A stretch of 64,000 nt of DNA. Source: DATFDN01 sp963762525. GTDB taxonomy: Bacteria; Pseudomonadota; Alphaproteobacteria; Acetobacterales; Acetobacteraceae. The position numbers were made by a program, and so were the translations under genes. Shown piece by piece: positions 6,844 to 16,035 of this stretch. Within the stretch, counting starts at the first letter, position 1. The number at the start of each line of letters is the position of its first letter. The stretch lies in contig CAVXKT010000001.1 of NCBI GenBank assembly GCA_963762525.1, positions 62,001 through 126,000 on the forward strand, given 5' to 3'. The notes below the pieces were generated by a model. The model saw only the letters and a list, made by a program, of their open reading frames with translations. It was not told where the DNA came from and ran no database searches.

Positions 6844-7889
6844 ATGCGCGTCGGCATCAACGGCATGGGCCGCATCGGCAGGCTGGCGCTGCGCGCCGCC
6901 CTGGGCGGCGTCGCTCCGGGACGCGAGCGACCCGCGCGCGGACAGCCGGCCTCGACGTCGTCCACGTCAACGAGCTGAAGGGCGGCGCGGCGACCGCGGC
7001 GCATCTGCTTGAGTTCGACAGCATCCACGGCCGCTGGCGCGAGCGGATCGGCGCCGAGGACGACAGCTGCCTCATCATCGGCAATCGCGGATCGGCTTCA
7101 GCGCCGCAGCGCGCCCGGGGACGTGCCCTGGGGCGACCTCGGCTGCGACATCGTGCTCGAGTGCACCGGCAAGTTCCTGAAGCGGGAGCAGCTCCAGGGC
7201 TACTTCGACCGCGGCGTGCGCCGGGTCATCGTGGCCGCGCCGGTGAAGGACGGGTCCGCCCTGAACGTGGTGGTCGGGCGTGAACGACGATCCCTACGAC
7301 CCGGAGCGGCACCGCCTGCTCACGGCCGCCTCCTGCACCACGAATTGCCTGGCTCCCGTGGTGAAGGTCGTCCACGAGGCGATCGGAATCCGCCACGGGC
7401 AGATCACCACCATCCACGACCCGACCAACACCAACGTGGTCGTGGACGCGCCGCACAAGGACCTGCGCCGTGCCCGCTCGGCGATGCTGTCCCTGCAGCC
7501 GACGACGACCGGCAGCGCGACCGCCATCGCGCCTGATCTACCCGGAGCTGAAGGGGCGCCTGAACGGCCACGCCGTCCGCGCGCCGGTGCTGAACGCGTC
7601 GCTGACGGACTGCGTGTTCGAGCTGGAGCGCCCGACCACCGCAGACGGAGGTCAACGACTGTTCCGGTCGGCGGCCGCGGGCCGCTCGCGGGCATCCTCG
7701 GGCTACGAGGAGCGCCCGCTGGTCTCGGCCGACTACGTCAACGACACCCGCAGCTCGATCGTGGACGGGCCGAGCACCATGGTGACCGACGGGACGCTGC
7801 TGAAGGTCTACGCCTGGTACGACAACGAGATGGGCTACGCCTGCCGGATGGTGGACCTGGCCAACATCGTCATCGAGCGGGGCATCTGA
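6844..7889 (+). CDS. ArsJ-associated glyceraldehyde-3-phosphate dehydrogenase (frameshifted)
   Basis: GAPDH enzymes paired with ArsJ couple arsenate to glyceraldehyde 3-phosphate, making 1-arseno-3-phosphoglycerate for export. The Rossmann start MRVGINGMGRIGRLALRAAL, the strand DIVLECTGKFLKREQL, the catalytic cysteine motif SCTTNCLAP (near 7330), the phosphate-site segment TTTGSATAIA and the C-terminal WYDNEMGYACRMVDL are all present. They are spread over all three frames by at least six indels. The total length fits the usual 335-345 residues. The TGA overlaps the arsJ start. Position within the ars operon argues for this role rather than the glycolytic one. Confidence 0.85.
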
Positions 7890-9117
7890 TGTCCGCCGTG
7901 CGCGAACTACGCCATCGTCACCGCGAGCTACATGAGCTTCACGCTCACCGACGGCGCGCATGCGCATGCTGGTGCTGCTGCACTTCTACCAGCTCGGCTA
8001 CACGCCCTTCACCCTGGCTTTCCTGTTCCTGCTGTACGAGACGGCAGGCATCTTCGCCAACCTCGGCGGCGGCTGGCTGGCGCTGCGCTTCGGCATCCCG
8101 CGCATGCTGGCGGTCGGCCTGGCGCTGCAGATCTTCGGCCTGCTGATGCTGTCGGCGCTCCAGCCCGGGCTGGGGCGCCGCTGCCTCGGTCGCCTGGGTG
8201 GTCGCCGCCCAGGGCATTGCGGGGGTCGCCAAGGACCTGACCAAGACCGCTTCGAAGTCCGCCATCAAGGCGACCTCCGAGCAGGGCGCCGGGCAGCTCT
8301 TCAGATGGGTGGCCTGGTTCACCGGCTCGAAGAACGCGATGAAGGGGCTCGGCTTCTTCGTGGGCGGCGCGCTGCTGCAGTTCGTCGGCTTCCGCCCGGC
8401 GCTGTGGCTGATGGCGGCGATGCTCGCCGTCGTCCTCGCCGGAGTCACGTTGCCCTGCCGCGCACACTGGGCAAGGCGAAGTCATCGAAGAGCTTCCGCG
8501 AGCTGTTCGCGAAGACGCGCGGCCATCAACCTGCTCGCGGCGGCCCGCATCTTCATGTTCGGGTCGCGCGACGTCTGGTTCGTGGTCGGCCTGCCGGTGT
8601 TCCTGTACGCGAACGGCTGGCATACATGGGGGTCGCCGGGTTCCTGGCGGCCTGGACGATCGGCTACGGCGGCGTCCAGGCGCTGGCGCCATCCGTGGTC
8701 CGGCGCAGCGCGGACGGCCTGTCCCGCGAGGTGCCGGCGGCGCGGCTCTGGGGCGCCGTCCTGACCGCCATTCCGATCGTGCCTCGCGCTGCTTATCGCC
8801 TCCCGCGCGACCGCGCGCGCCGACCTGGTCGTGGTCGTCGGCCTGGCGGTGTTCGGCTTCGCCTTCGCCGTCATCTCGTCGCTGCACTCCTACCTCATCC
8901 TGGCCTACGCCGGATCGGAGAAGGCGGCCGAGGACGTCGGCTTCTACTACGCCGCGAACGCGGCGGGGCGGCTGCTGGGATCCTGCTCTCGGGCGCGCTG
9001 ACGCAGGCGGGCGGCATCCAGGCGTGCCTGTGGGGCTCTGCCGCCATGCTGGCCGCCTGCCTGGCTGTGACCATCCTGCTGCCGACAGCGGCCGAAGCGC
9101 GGCGGTTGGCGGTCTGA
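7889..9117 (+). CDS. arsJ: ArsJ organoarsenical efflux permease (frameshifted)
   Basis: ArsJ is a major-facilitator inner-membrane exporter of 1-arseno-3-phosphoglycerate, which falls apart to arsenate outside the cell. The start overlaps the GAPDH stop (TGATG). Reconstructed segments include MLVLLHFYQLGYTPFTLAFL, LFLLYETAGIFANLGGGWLA, GVAKDLTKTASKSAIKATS, FMFGSRDVWFVVGLPVFLYA, VGFYYAANAAGRLLG and a C-terminus ending AEARRLAV. Many alternating hydrophobic helices are visible and the length is about 405 residues, as in the family. At least eight one-base shifts break the frame, roughly one per 150 bases. Conserved sequence is intact on both sides of each shift. Confidence 0.87.
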
Positions 9118-9235
9118 CCGAAGAAGGCGCCGTCGGCGGGAGATCCCGGTCAGACGACAAACCACTCGAGCTTTCCAACGTTCTCGATGGCCGGGGGCGT
9201 CGCGATGAGGTCCCTCCATAGCAGGAGACTTCAGT

Positions 9236-9536
9236 GTGAAAGCATTGGCGCTTGCAGCCGGTCTTGCGGTCGCTACCGCGATGGGCCGGCTCGGGTCTTG
9301 CAGCCGACCCCAGCCAGGCCACCAGCTCCGCCACGGCCGCGAGCCGTACCTCCCTCGAGCCATCCGCTCAGATCCAATCGTCGAACGCCGCGGCCAGTTA
9401 CCAGGACGGGCTGGCGCCCGGCGCCCGGTCCGGGCCGAGTGGCATCGGCGTGACTGCCGGGCCGACCACGGGCAACGCCGTGCCGAACACGGGGGGAAAC
9501 AACGTTACGAGCGACGCCGCCGGCACTGGGGAGTGA
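9236..9536 (+). CDS. Small secreted protein of unknown function (one frameshift)
   Basis: A GTG start at 9236 is preceded by AGGAG at good spacing. Residues 1-22 form a clear signal peptide (VKALALAAGLAVATAM, then AGSGLAADPS after removal of one inserted G near 9285). The mature part is about 75 residues, rich in Ser, Ala, Thr and Gly, with QIQSSNAAASYQDGLAPGAR and GPTTGNAVPNTGGNNV, and looks disordered. It has a single visible Tyr and no Cys. I do not recognise it. It sits between the convergent ends of arsJ and aioA and has codon composition like the rest of the island. Confidence 0.55.
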
Positions 9537-9622
9537 ACCAAAGCCGTCCCGAGCCGGGCGAGCCGCGCTTCCTTTCTGCCCTCACGTGCCGACCGCGCCG
9601 GAGGACGGCCGCGTCGCGTAGC

Positions 9623-12243
9623 TTAGACCGGAGGCGATAGTCCTGGCTCTTGAAAGAAAGCTTGCGCACCGCATCGGGCGCTGACGTCAGCCGCCTGATG
9701 TCGCCCCAGGTCTGCTTGTAGTTCGGGATGACCAGCTCGTTCACGCCCTTGCTGACCGCGTTGCCGACCGCACCGGTCGGGTAGGCGAACAGCATGAAGG
9801 TTTCCTTCCGCCGCGCCATCCGGCGTCGGCCAGACGAAGGCCTGCGTGCTGCCGTTCCAGTTGTAGACCTCGACGAGGTCGCCTGGCTTGAGCTTCAGCT
9901 CCGCCATGTCATCGGGGTTCATCTGGATGTAGGCGACGGGAAGCGGTCCCAGCACGAAGTCGTTGTACTGGTCGAGATAGACCGACTGCCAGACGTGGTT
10001 GGCGCGGCCGTTGTTGATCAGGAAGGGATATTTGTCCTTCTCCGCCTGCTTGCCGCGTCTCAGTCCGCGCCACTGCGCGGCCGCGAATTTGGCCTTGCCG
10101 TCGGCGTATTGAACTTGCCGTCGGCGTAGAGCCGCTTCGTCCCGATGATCCGCTCGGCGCGCCGGTCGGCACGCGCTGCCGCCGCTGCGACGGCCCCGGT
10201 TGGGACGGCCTGCTGCACGGGCTCCTTGCCCGCGTGAATCAATGGCCGGCCCTTGGACGACCATGCCGGCGTGCCGCCCGTCGTGGTGCCCGCGGTGACC
10301 GGCCCGTGCCCTCCAACCCGACCGCGGGCTCCTGGAAGCCGTTGGTCCCCATCGCCCGGAGCCGGGCATAGGTGACGAACTGCGCCGCCCTTCTCGTGCT
10401 GGTGGTAGCCGTCCATGAACGCGTCTTCCTCGGTCTTCCAGTCGTAGCCCTTGAACTTGTCGGCAATGTCGTTCTTGCCCGCCGCACGCCAGCTCGCGCT
10501 CGAGCGCCTGCGCAATCTTCGCGACGATCAGGCAGTCGGGCAGCGCGCTGCCGGGCGGGTCCATGTAGCGCTCGGTCAGCCGCATCCGGCGCTCGCCATT
10601 CATGCTGGTGAGGTTGATCTCGCCAGACGTGGCAGCGGGAAGCATGACATGCGCGCAGGAGCCGATCTGGGTCGGCACGATATCCACGTCCACGACGAAC
10701 AGGCCACCTTGCTTGATGGCGTCCATGACGGCGTTGACCTGCGCCGCGCGGTCGCTGGCGGGCACGGAGTCCAGCGCCGCCTTCACCAGGTCGGTGCGCC
10801 GCTTGTAGACGCGCTTGAACTCGGTCGCGTTGAGCGTCGTCTTGAAGTGGTCACAGCCCCAGACGTGGTGGACGCCGCCCTTGCCGCTGATCAGGAGCTG
10901 GTCGATATAGGGCGCCGGGCGGCCGCCCGGGTAATCCGGGCCGGGAATAGCCTTCCTGGTGCCCGCCAAGGCGCACGCAGCCGCCGCCGGGCCGGCCGAT
11001 GTTGCCGGTGGCGAGCGCGACGTTCACGAGCGCCTGGTTGGTGCGGTAATTGTCGTTGCCCCAGATGATACCCTTCTCGTAGGCGAACATCGTCCGGCGG
11101 CGGGCGCCGCCCTGCTTGGGCTCGGCGATCCACGCAGCCGCTTTGCGGATGTCGTCGGGCTTGAGGCCGGTGATTGCGGCGGCCTCCTCGATGGTCGTCT
11201 GGTTCGCCCGCACGGCGTCGTCGAAGCCGCTCGTGCTGCGCCTGGATGAAGCCGCGATCCACCCATCCTTTGGCGGCGATCTCGGTGAGCAGCGCGTTGA
11301 ACAGCGCGAGGTCGGTGCCCGATTGATCGGCGAGGTGCAGCACGTTCTCCTTGCCCGCCTCGGCCTCGCAGGCCGCGATCGTCGGCGTGCGGCGCGGATC
11401 GACGATGACGATGCGCGCCGCGTCGACCGGCTCGTTGCCGAACTCGGCCTTCTTCTTGTCGAGGCTGGTGCCGCGCAGGTTCGGGCACCCAGTGGTTCAG
11501 GAAGTAATTGGTCTGCGTCTCGAGCGAGTTCGCACCCGACGACGAAGATCGTGTCGGCGAGCTCGGCATCCTCGTAGCAGTTGTTGAGCTCGCCCACGCC
11601 CATGTCGCGCGTGCCATGCACCTCGCTGTTGTAGGCGGGGCGGTTGTGGATGCGGATGTTCTTGACCTTCATGCTCTCGAAATAGAGCTTGCCGGTCGCC
11701 CAGGTGTTCTCGTATCCCCCGCCCGCGCCGCCATGGTCGTAGGCGGAGACGATGAGGCCGTCCTCGCCCTGCGCCTCGACGACGCGGCGCGTCACCTCGG
11801 CGACGAGGCCAACGGCGTCGTCCCAGGAGGTTGGCGACAGCGTCGCCGTAGCGCCAGACGAGCGGTTCGGTGAGCCGCTCGCGCAGCGTGCCGGTCACCG
11901 TGGAGTAGGAGAGCTCGCCGATGCGCGCGCCGCGGATCGAGCCGAGGCCCGAGTTCACCACGCAATCCTTGTCCGGCATGATGACCAGATGGACGTCGCG
12001 GCCGTTCTGCTTGACGACGTTGTACATCGACGGGCTGAACCAGGCCGCCGTCTCCGCGCCCTGCTGCTGCGTCAGATCGGCGCCAAAAATGTTTTCGTTC
12101 GGCTTCATGCCACCCTGGCGGTCCACCGGCCAGGAGATGGCGTGGTAGCCGCAGCCGACGATGCAGAAATGGCAGACGACGTTCTGAACCTTGGCGTCCT
12201 TCGGCGGGATTGGCAGCCGGTCGATGTTGCGCTTATAGGCCAT
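9623..12243 (-). CDS. aioA: Arsenite oxidase large (molybdopterin) subunit AioA (heavily frameshifted)
   Basis: AioA is the periplasmic molybdenum subunit that oxidises arsenite to arsenate. The start MAYKRNIDRLPIPPKDAKV is followed by the [3Fe-4S] cysteine motif CHFCIVGCGYHAISW (CX2CX3C), characteristic of AioA. Family segments recur in shifting frames: ENIFGADLTQQQGAETAAWF, HGGAGGGYENTWATGKLYFE, KVKNIRIHNRPAYNSEVHGT, NDNYRTNQALVNVALATGNI, GRPGGGCVRLGGHQEGY, FLINNGRANHVWQSVYLDQY, GVNELVIPNYKQTWGDI and a C-terminal LSFKSQDY. At least ten indels interrupt about 2.6 kb, yet the length matches the usual 820-850 residues. A good RBS (GGGAGGG) precedes ATG 12243, twelve bases after aioB. The exact stop is blurred by a final indel. 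Confidence 0.88.
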
Positions 12244-12255
12244 GGCACCCTCCCT

Positions 12256-12788
12256 TCAGGACTGCAGGACGTTGCTGAGGCGGCCGTAGATCAGCTCGTC
12301 GACGCCGACGGCGTAGATGTCGCCTGCCTGGTCCACACCAGCGTGAACTGCGGCAGGTTCTGGGTGGCGTGCCCCCAGATCTCGAGCCCGCCCTTCTCGA
12401 CGTCGAAGCGGCTGTAATGGCCGGGGCAACTCAGGGTGCGGTCGGCGGCCGAATAGACGAGCGGGTAACCCTTGTGCGGGCACAGCGTGCTGAAGGCGAC
12501 GATGTCGCCGTCCGGTCCGACGCCGCCTTCGACGCGGACGCCGAGCTTGATGCAGCACGCCGGGGCTGTCTGCGTCGGGATAGGTGATATCGAGCGGCTC
12601 GATCGACCTTCAGGTCCTTGATGTTGGCGAGCTTGCAGAGTGGATAGGTCACCAGCGCGAGGGCGGGCGCGGCCTTCGCGGGCTCGCCGGCAAGGTCGGC
12701 CGTGGCGGCCGCGCCGGCCGCCACCGCGGCGGTGCGCGCGAAGAAGGCGCGCCGCCCGACATCAACCAGCTTGTCGCATCGCTTTCAT
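12256..12788 (-). CDS. aioB: Arsenite oxidase small (Rieske) subunit AioB (frameshifted)
   Basis: AioB carries a Rieske [2Fe-2S] centre that takes electrons from AioA, and its Tat signal exports the folded AioAB pair. After repair of indels the N-terminus shows a twin-arginine signal (VGRRAFFARTAAVAAGAAA). It is followed by LALVTYPLCKLANIKDLKVD and the Rieske motifs CPHKGYPL and CPGHYSRFD, giving CxH-x15-CxxH. The end ELIYGRLSNVLQS is intact. ATG at 12788 has GGAGGA upstream, but one or two bases appear wrong in the first codons. The order aioB then aioA is the usual one. No cytochrome c, aioS/R or aioX gene is nearby. Confidence 0.86.
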
Positions 12789-12800
12789 GATCGCTTCCTC

Positions 12801-12827
12801 CCAGTCCCGAAATTCCGGGATTTCTGG
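12801..12827 (-). promoter_or_regulatory. Inverted repeat upstream of aioB
   Basis: TCCCG-N6-CGGGA at 12805-12820 is framed by CCAG (12801-12804) and CTGG (12824-12827), forming a nested palindrome that ends 12 bases before the aioB start. It could be an operator or a leader hairpin. No convincing sigma-54 element (GG-N10-GC), as used by some aio operons, is visible in the 115 bases upstream. Confidence 0.3.
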
Positions 12828-12902
12828 AAGGACCGTAGCGTTTGGGAGCGGACCGCAAAAGGGAAATCTTTGCCCCTAGGGACGGCGCTGGCGGCGCCGG
12901 TT

Positions 12903-13364
12903 TCATCGCGCCGCCAACCCCGCCCGCGCCTTCGCCGCCAGCCGGTCGGCGCGTTCGTTCATCGGGTCGCCGGCGTGGCCCCGCACCCAGCGCCACTCGA
13001 CCCGGTGACGCGCGGCGCCGTCGAGGATGCGGCGCCAGAGGTCCATGTTGGCGACCGGGTCGCCGGCGGCGTTGCGCCAATTGCGGCGCACCCAGCCGGT
13101 GTGCCAGCGGGTGACGCCGTTGCGCAGATATTCGCTGTCGGTGTGCAGGATCACCCGGCATGGCCGGGTCAGCGCCTCCAGCGCCATCACCGCCGCCGTC
13201 AGCTCCATGCGGTTGTTGGTGGTCGCCGGCTCGGCGCCCGACAATTCGCGCTCGTGAGCGCGAAACACCAGGATCGCGGCCCAGCCGCCGGGACCGGGAT
13301 TCGGCTTGCAGCCGCCGTCGGTCCAGATTTCGACCGCCGCGTCAGAGTCCATAGGCGCCGGCAT
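12903..13364 (-). CDS. rnhA: Ribonuclease HI
   Basis: RNase HI cuts the RNA strand of RNA-DNA hybrids during replication and repair. The 153-residue protein has the catalytic acids in order: the first Asp in EIWTDGGCKPNPGPGGWA (Asp16), Glu in TTNNRMELTAAVMAL, Asp in LHTDSEYLRNGV and the last in GDPMNERADRLA. The basic handle segment WVRRNWRNAAG is also present. It starts 23 bases inside the end of thrB and closes an ispH-thrB-rnhA operon common in Alphaproteobacteria. Its stop lies 114 bases from the aioB start, so it marks the right edge of the arsenic island. Confidence 0.95.
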   Translation of the reverse strand: MPAPMDSDAAVEIWTDGGCKPNPGPGGWAAILVFRAHERELSGAEPATTNNRMELTAAVMALEALTRPCRVILHTDSEYLRNGVTRWHTGWVRRNWRNAAGDPVANMDLWRRILDGAARHRVEWRWVRGHAGDPMNERADRLAAKARAGLAAR

Positions 13365-14301
13365 CGCGCGCGCTCAGATGAAACCGCAGCCGGCGCAGAT
13401 ATTCGAGCGGGTCCTTGCGGATGACGAAGGCGCCCTCCGGCGTATGCAGCCAGTCGAACAGGCGGGTCAGCAGAAAGCGGATAGCCGCACCCCGGCAGAG
13501 CACGGGCAGCGCCGCCTGCTCGGCCGCACTCAGGGCGCGCACCGCCGCATAGGCGCGCAGCAGGGCGCGGGACTTGGTGATGTTGAAGGCGAAATCGGCC
13601 TCGAAACACCAGGCGTTGAGGCAGACCGCGAGGTCGTAAGCCAAGAGATCGGTGGCGGCGAAGTAGAAGTCGATCAACCCGGAAACCCGCCCGTCCAGGA
13701 AGAACACGTTGTCGGGGAACAGATCGGCGTGGATGTGCCCCTCCGGAAGCTCGCGCGGCCAGTCCGAGAGGATTGCGGCGAGTGCCCGCTCCAGCTCCGC
13801 CGCCAAGCCCGCCCGCACCTCGTCGGCGCGCGCGCGGATCAGCGCCAGCAGCGGCGGCCAGCCGACCGGGCCGAGCGCGTTCTCGCGCCGCGGCGCGTAG
13901 TCGCGCCCGCCCAGGTGCATTCCCGCCAACGCGGCGCCAAGCGGGCCGCAATGCTCCACTCGCACCCGGCGCGGCCACACGCCCGGCAGGAAGGTGGTGA
14001 TCGCCGCCGGCCGCCCGCAAAGGCACCGCAGCGCCGCCCCGTCGCGCGCCGCGACCGGCAACGGGCAGTCGATGCCGCGCCGCGCCAGATGCTCCATCAG
14101 CCCCAGGAACCAGGGCAGCTCGGCGGGATCGACCCGCTTTTCATACAGCGTCAGGATGAAGTCGCCGCGCGTCGTCTTCAGCGCATAGTTGCTGTTCTCG
14201 ACGCCCTCGGCGATGCCGCGGAAGGCGACCAGGGCGCCGACCTCGTATTCCTCCAGGAACGCCGCCACGGCGTCGTCCCAAACCTCCGTGTAGACCGCCA
14301 T
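13342..14301 (-). CDS. thrB: Homoserine kinase (ThrB type II, choline-kinase-like fold)
   Basis: The enzyme phosphorylates homoserine for threonine synthesis. At 319 residues it is a ThrB_II protein of the APH/choline-kinase superfamily, unlike the GHMP kinase of enterics. Visible features are GIAEGVENSNYALKTTRGDF (nucleotide loop), FILTLYEKRVDPAELPWF, the catalytic loop HIHADLFPDNVFF and the metal-binding IDFYFAATDLLAYDLA. The ATG at 14301 overlaps the ispH stop (TGATG), showing translational coupling. Confidence 0.93.
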   Translation of the reverse strand: MAVYTEVWDDAVAAFLEEYEVGALVAFRGIAEGVENSNYALKTTRGDFILTLYEKRVDPAELPWFLGLMEHLARRGIDCPLPVAARDGAALRCLCGRPAAITTFLPGVWPRRVRVEHCGPLGAALAGMHLGGRDYAPRRENALGPVGWPPLLALIRARADEVRAGLAAELERALAAILSDWPRELPEGHIHADLFPDNVFFLDGRVSGLIDFYFAATDLLAYDLAVCLNAWCFEADFAFNITKSRALLRAYAAVRALSAAEQAALPVLCRGAAIRFLLTRLFDWLHTPEGAFVIRKDPLEYLRRLRFHLSARDAGAYGL

Positions 14302-15284
14302 CAGGAGGCGAGGGCGGGCGGCAGCTTGAAGACGACGCTCTCGCGCGTGACCCGCCGCTCCTCGACCGCCAACTCGAATCGCGCGGCCAGGCGCGCGATC
14401 AGCTCGGCCACCAGCCGCTCGGGCGCGGAGGCCCCGGCGGTCAGCCCCAGCGTGCGGACGCCCCGCAACGCAGTCCAATCCAGCGCGTCGGCGGAGGCGA
14501 TCAGCAGGGCCCGCCCGGCGCCCGCCCGCTCCGCCACCTCCCGCAGGCGCTGCGAGTTGGAGGAATTGGCGCTGCCGATGACGATCACCAGCTCGCAGTC
14601 GGGCGCGATGGCGCGAACCGCCGCCTGGCGATTGGTGGTGGCGTAGCAGATATCCTCCTTGGCCGGGCCGACGATCGCCGGAAAGCGGGCGCGCAGGATG
14701 GCGACGATCTCGGCCGTGTCCTCCACCGAGAGCGTGGTCTGGGTGATGAAGGCCAGCCGGTCGGGGCGGGGCGGCCAGACCTTGCGGGCCTCGTCGGCGG
14801 TCTGCACCAGTGTGATGGCGCCCGGGGGCAACTGGCCGATCGTGCCCTCCACCTCCGGATGCCCGGCATGGCCGATCATCAGGATATGGCGCTGCTCCGG
14901 CCCGCCGGCGGCGAAATGGCGTTCCGCCTCGCGATGCACCTTGCTCACCAGCGGGCAGGTGGCGTCGAGATAGCGCAGCCGCCGCCGGTCGGCATCGAGG
15001 GGGACCGACTTGGGCACGCCGTGGGCGGAGAAGATCACCGGCGCCCCGGCGGGGACCTCCGCCAATTCGTTGACGAACACCGCGCCCTCGTCCTCCAGCT
15101 CCGCCACCACGCTGCGATTGTGGACGATCTCGTGACGCACGTACACCGGCTTGCCGCCGGCCTGCTCCAATGCCCCGCGCACCACCCGGATGGCACGATC
15201 GACGCCGGCGCAGAAACCGCGCGGGCTGGCGAGCAGCAGGCGAAGCGGCAGCGATTGATCGGCGGGTGATCGCGTCTGGGGCAT
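14301..15284 (-). CDS. ispH: 4-hydroxy-3-methylbut-2-enyl diphosphate reductase
   Basis: IspH performs the last step of the MEP isoprenoid pathway, making IPP and DMAPP with a [4Fe-4S] cluster. The 327-residue protein shows the three cluster cysteines: GFCAGVDRA (Cys25), LDATCPLVSKVHREA and DICYATTNRQ. The substrate residues EEIVHNR-type (HEIVHNRSVV), GHAGHPEVEGT and SSNSQRLREVAE are also present. The frame is open further upstream, but ATG 15284 lies just before the conserved start and is chosen. It leads the ispH-thrB-rnhA operon. Confidence 0.95.
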   Translation of the reverse strand: MPQTRSPADQSLPLRLLLASPRGFCAGVDRAIRVVRGALEQAGGKPVYVRHEIVHNRSVVAELEDEGAVFVNELAEVPAGAPVIFSAHGVPKSVPLDADRRRLRYLDATCPLVSKVHREAERHFAAGGPEQRHILMIGHAGHPEVEGTIGQLPPGAITLVQTADEARKVWPPRPDRLAFITQTTLSVEDTAEIVAILRARFPAIVGPAKEDICYATTNRQAAVRAIAPDCELVIVIGSANSSNSQRLREVAERAGAGRALLIASADALDWTALRGVRTLGLTAGASAPERLVAELIARLAARFELAVEERRVTRESVVFKLPPALAS

Positions 15285-15441
15285 TAATCCCGGGTGCGCC
15301 GCGCGAGCGGCGTCGTCTCCAATGGGCTGGTTCGGGAGAACCCGCGTCGGCGCCGCGAGGTTGCCGGTCCCGCCGGTCACAGGCAGTATGCGCGCGCGCC
15401 GGCCCGCCGGCAACGGATTCCGATCCCTTCCGGAGGTGTCC

Positions 15442-16035
15442 ATGCGATCGCCCCGCCCGCGCGGGCGCCGCCCCGGCGCCGCCCGCCTGCTATGGTTGCC
15501 CGCGTTGCTGGCGCTTGCCGGCTGTACCGGCCCCGGGCGGGACGTGTTCGCGCCGGTTTGCCCGACCATCGCCGCGCTGCCCGGCGCGGGCGATCTTGCC
15601 CTCTATCGTCCCGGCGGCGGCCGCGATCTCACCGACGTGGAGCTGGAAGGGACAATTCTGAGCGCCTCCGGCGCCTGCCGGGACGGCGAAAAGTCGGGCA
15701 CGGTGGAGGCCGACCTCACCATGCAGATGCGCTTCCAGCGCGGCCCGGCGGCACCGACGCGGCAGGCGAACCTGCCCTATTTCGTCGGCCTCGCGCGGGG
15801 CGACGCGATCCTCAACAAGGCGATCCGCACCATCCGGGTCACCTTCCCCGCGAACGTGGACGTGGCGACGGTGACGACACGGCCGCTGCAGGTGATTATC
15901 CCGGTCGGCGCCGACCGCTCGGCGGCCGCCTACCAGATTTGGGTGGGGTTCCAGCAAACGGCGGCGCCCGCACCCGGCCCGGCCTCTCCCGCAAACGGAA
16001 GAGGCGGTCCTTCACCCCTCCGGCCCGGCGGGTGA
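15442..16035 (+). CDS. Putative lipoprotein of unknown function
   Basis: The 197-residue product starts at an ATG with GGAGG six bases upstream. An Arg-rich head and hydrophobic stretch end in the lipobox LAGC, so it should be a lipid-anchored envelope protein. The mature part has repeated beta-strand patterns (DVELEGTILSASGACRDG, TVEADLTMQMRF, ATVTTRPLQVIIPVG) and a cysteine. I do not recognise a named family; similar lipoproteins occur beside ispH in Rhodospirillales as far as I recall. Its last 15-20 residues are encoded by an interspersed palindromic repeat and overlap rlmN. Confidence 0.7.
   Translation: MRSPRPRGRRPGAARLLWLPALLALAGCTGPGRDVFAPVCPTIAALPGAGDLALYRPGGGRDLTDVELEGTILSASGACRDGEKSGTVEADLTMQMRFQRGPAAPTRQANLPYFVGLARGDAILNKAIRTIRVTFPANVDVATVTTRPLQVIIPVGADRSAAAYQIWVGFQQTAAPAPGPASPANGRGGPSPLRPGG

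Noticed and set aside
6318..9117. Programmed frameshifting as the cause of the breaks
   Set aside because: Shifts are too many and no slippery heptamers with downstream structures recur at them.
6844..12788. Treating ars and aio genes as pseudogenes
   Set aside because: Breaks are one-base shifts with intact motifs on both sides and no substitution stops, and the same signature hits rpsD and secA.
12790..12900. Sigma-54 promoter for aioBA
   Set aside because: The best candidate lacks the GG-N10-GC spacing (GA instead of GG).
5257..12902. Integrative element with attachment sites
   Set aside because: No integrase and no copy of the tRNA 3' end was found at the right boundary, so only the possibility of an island is reported.
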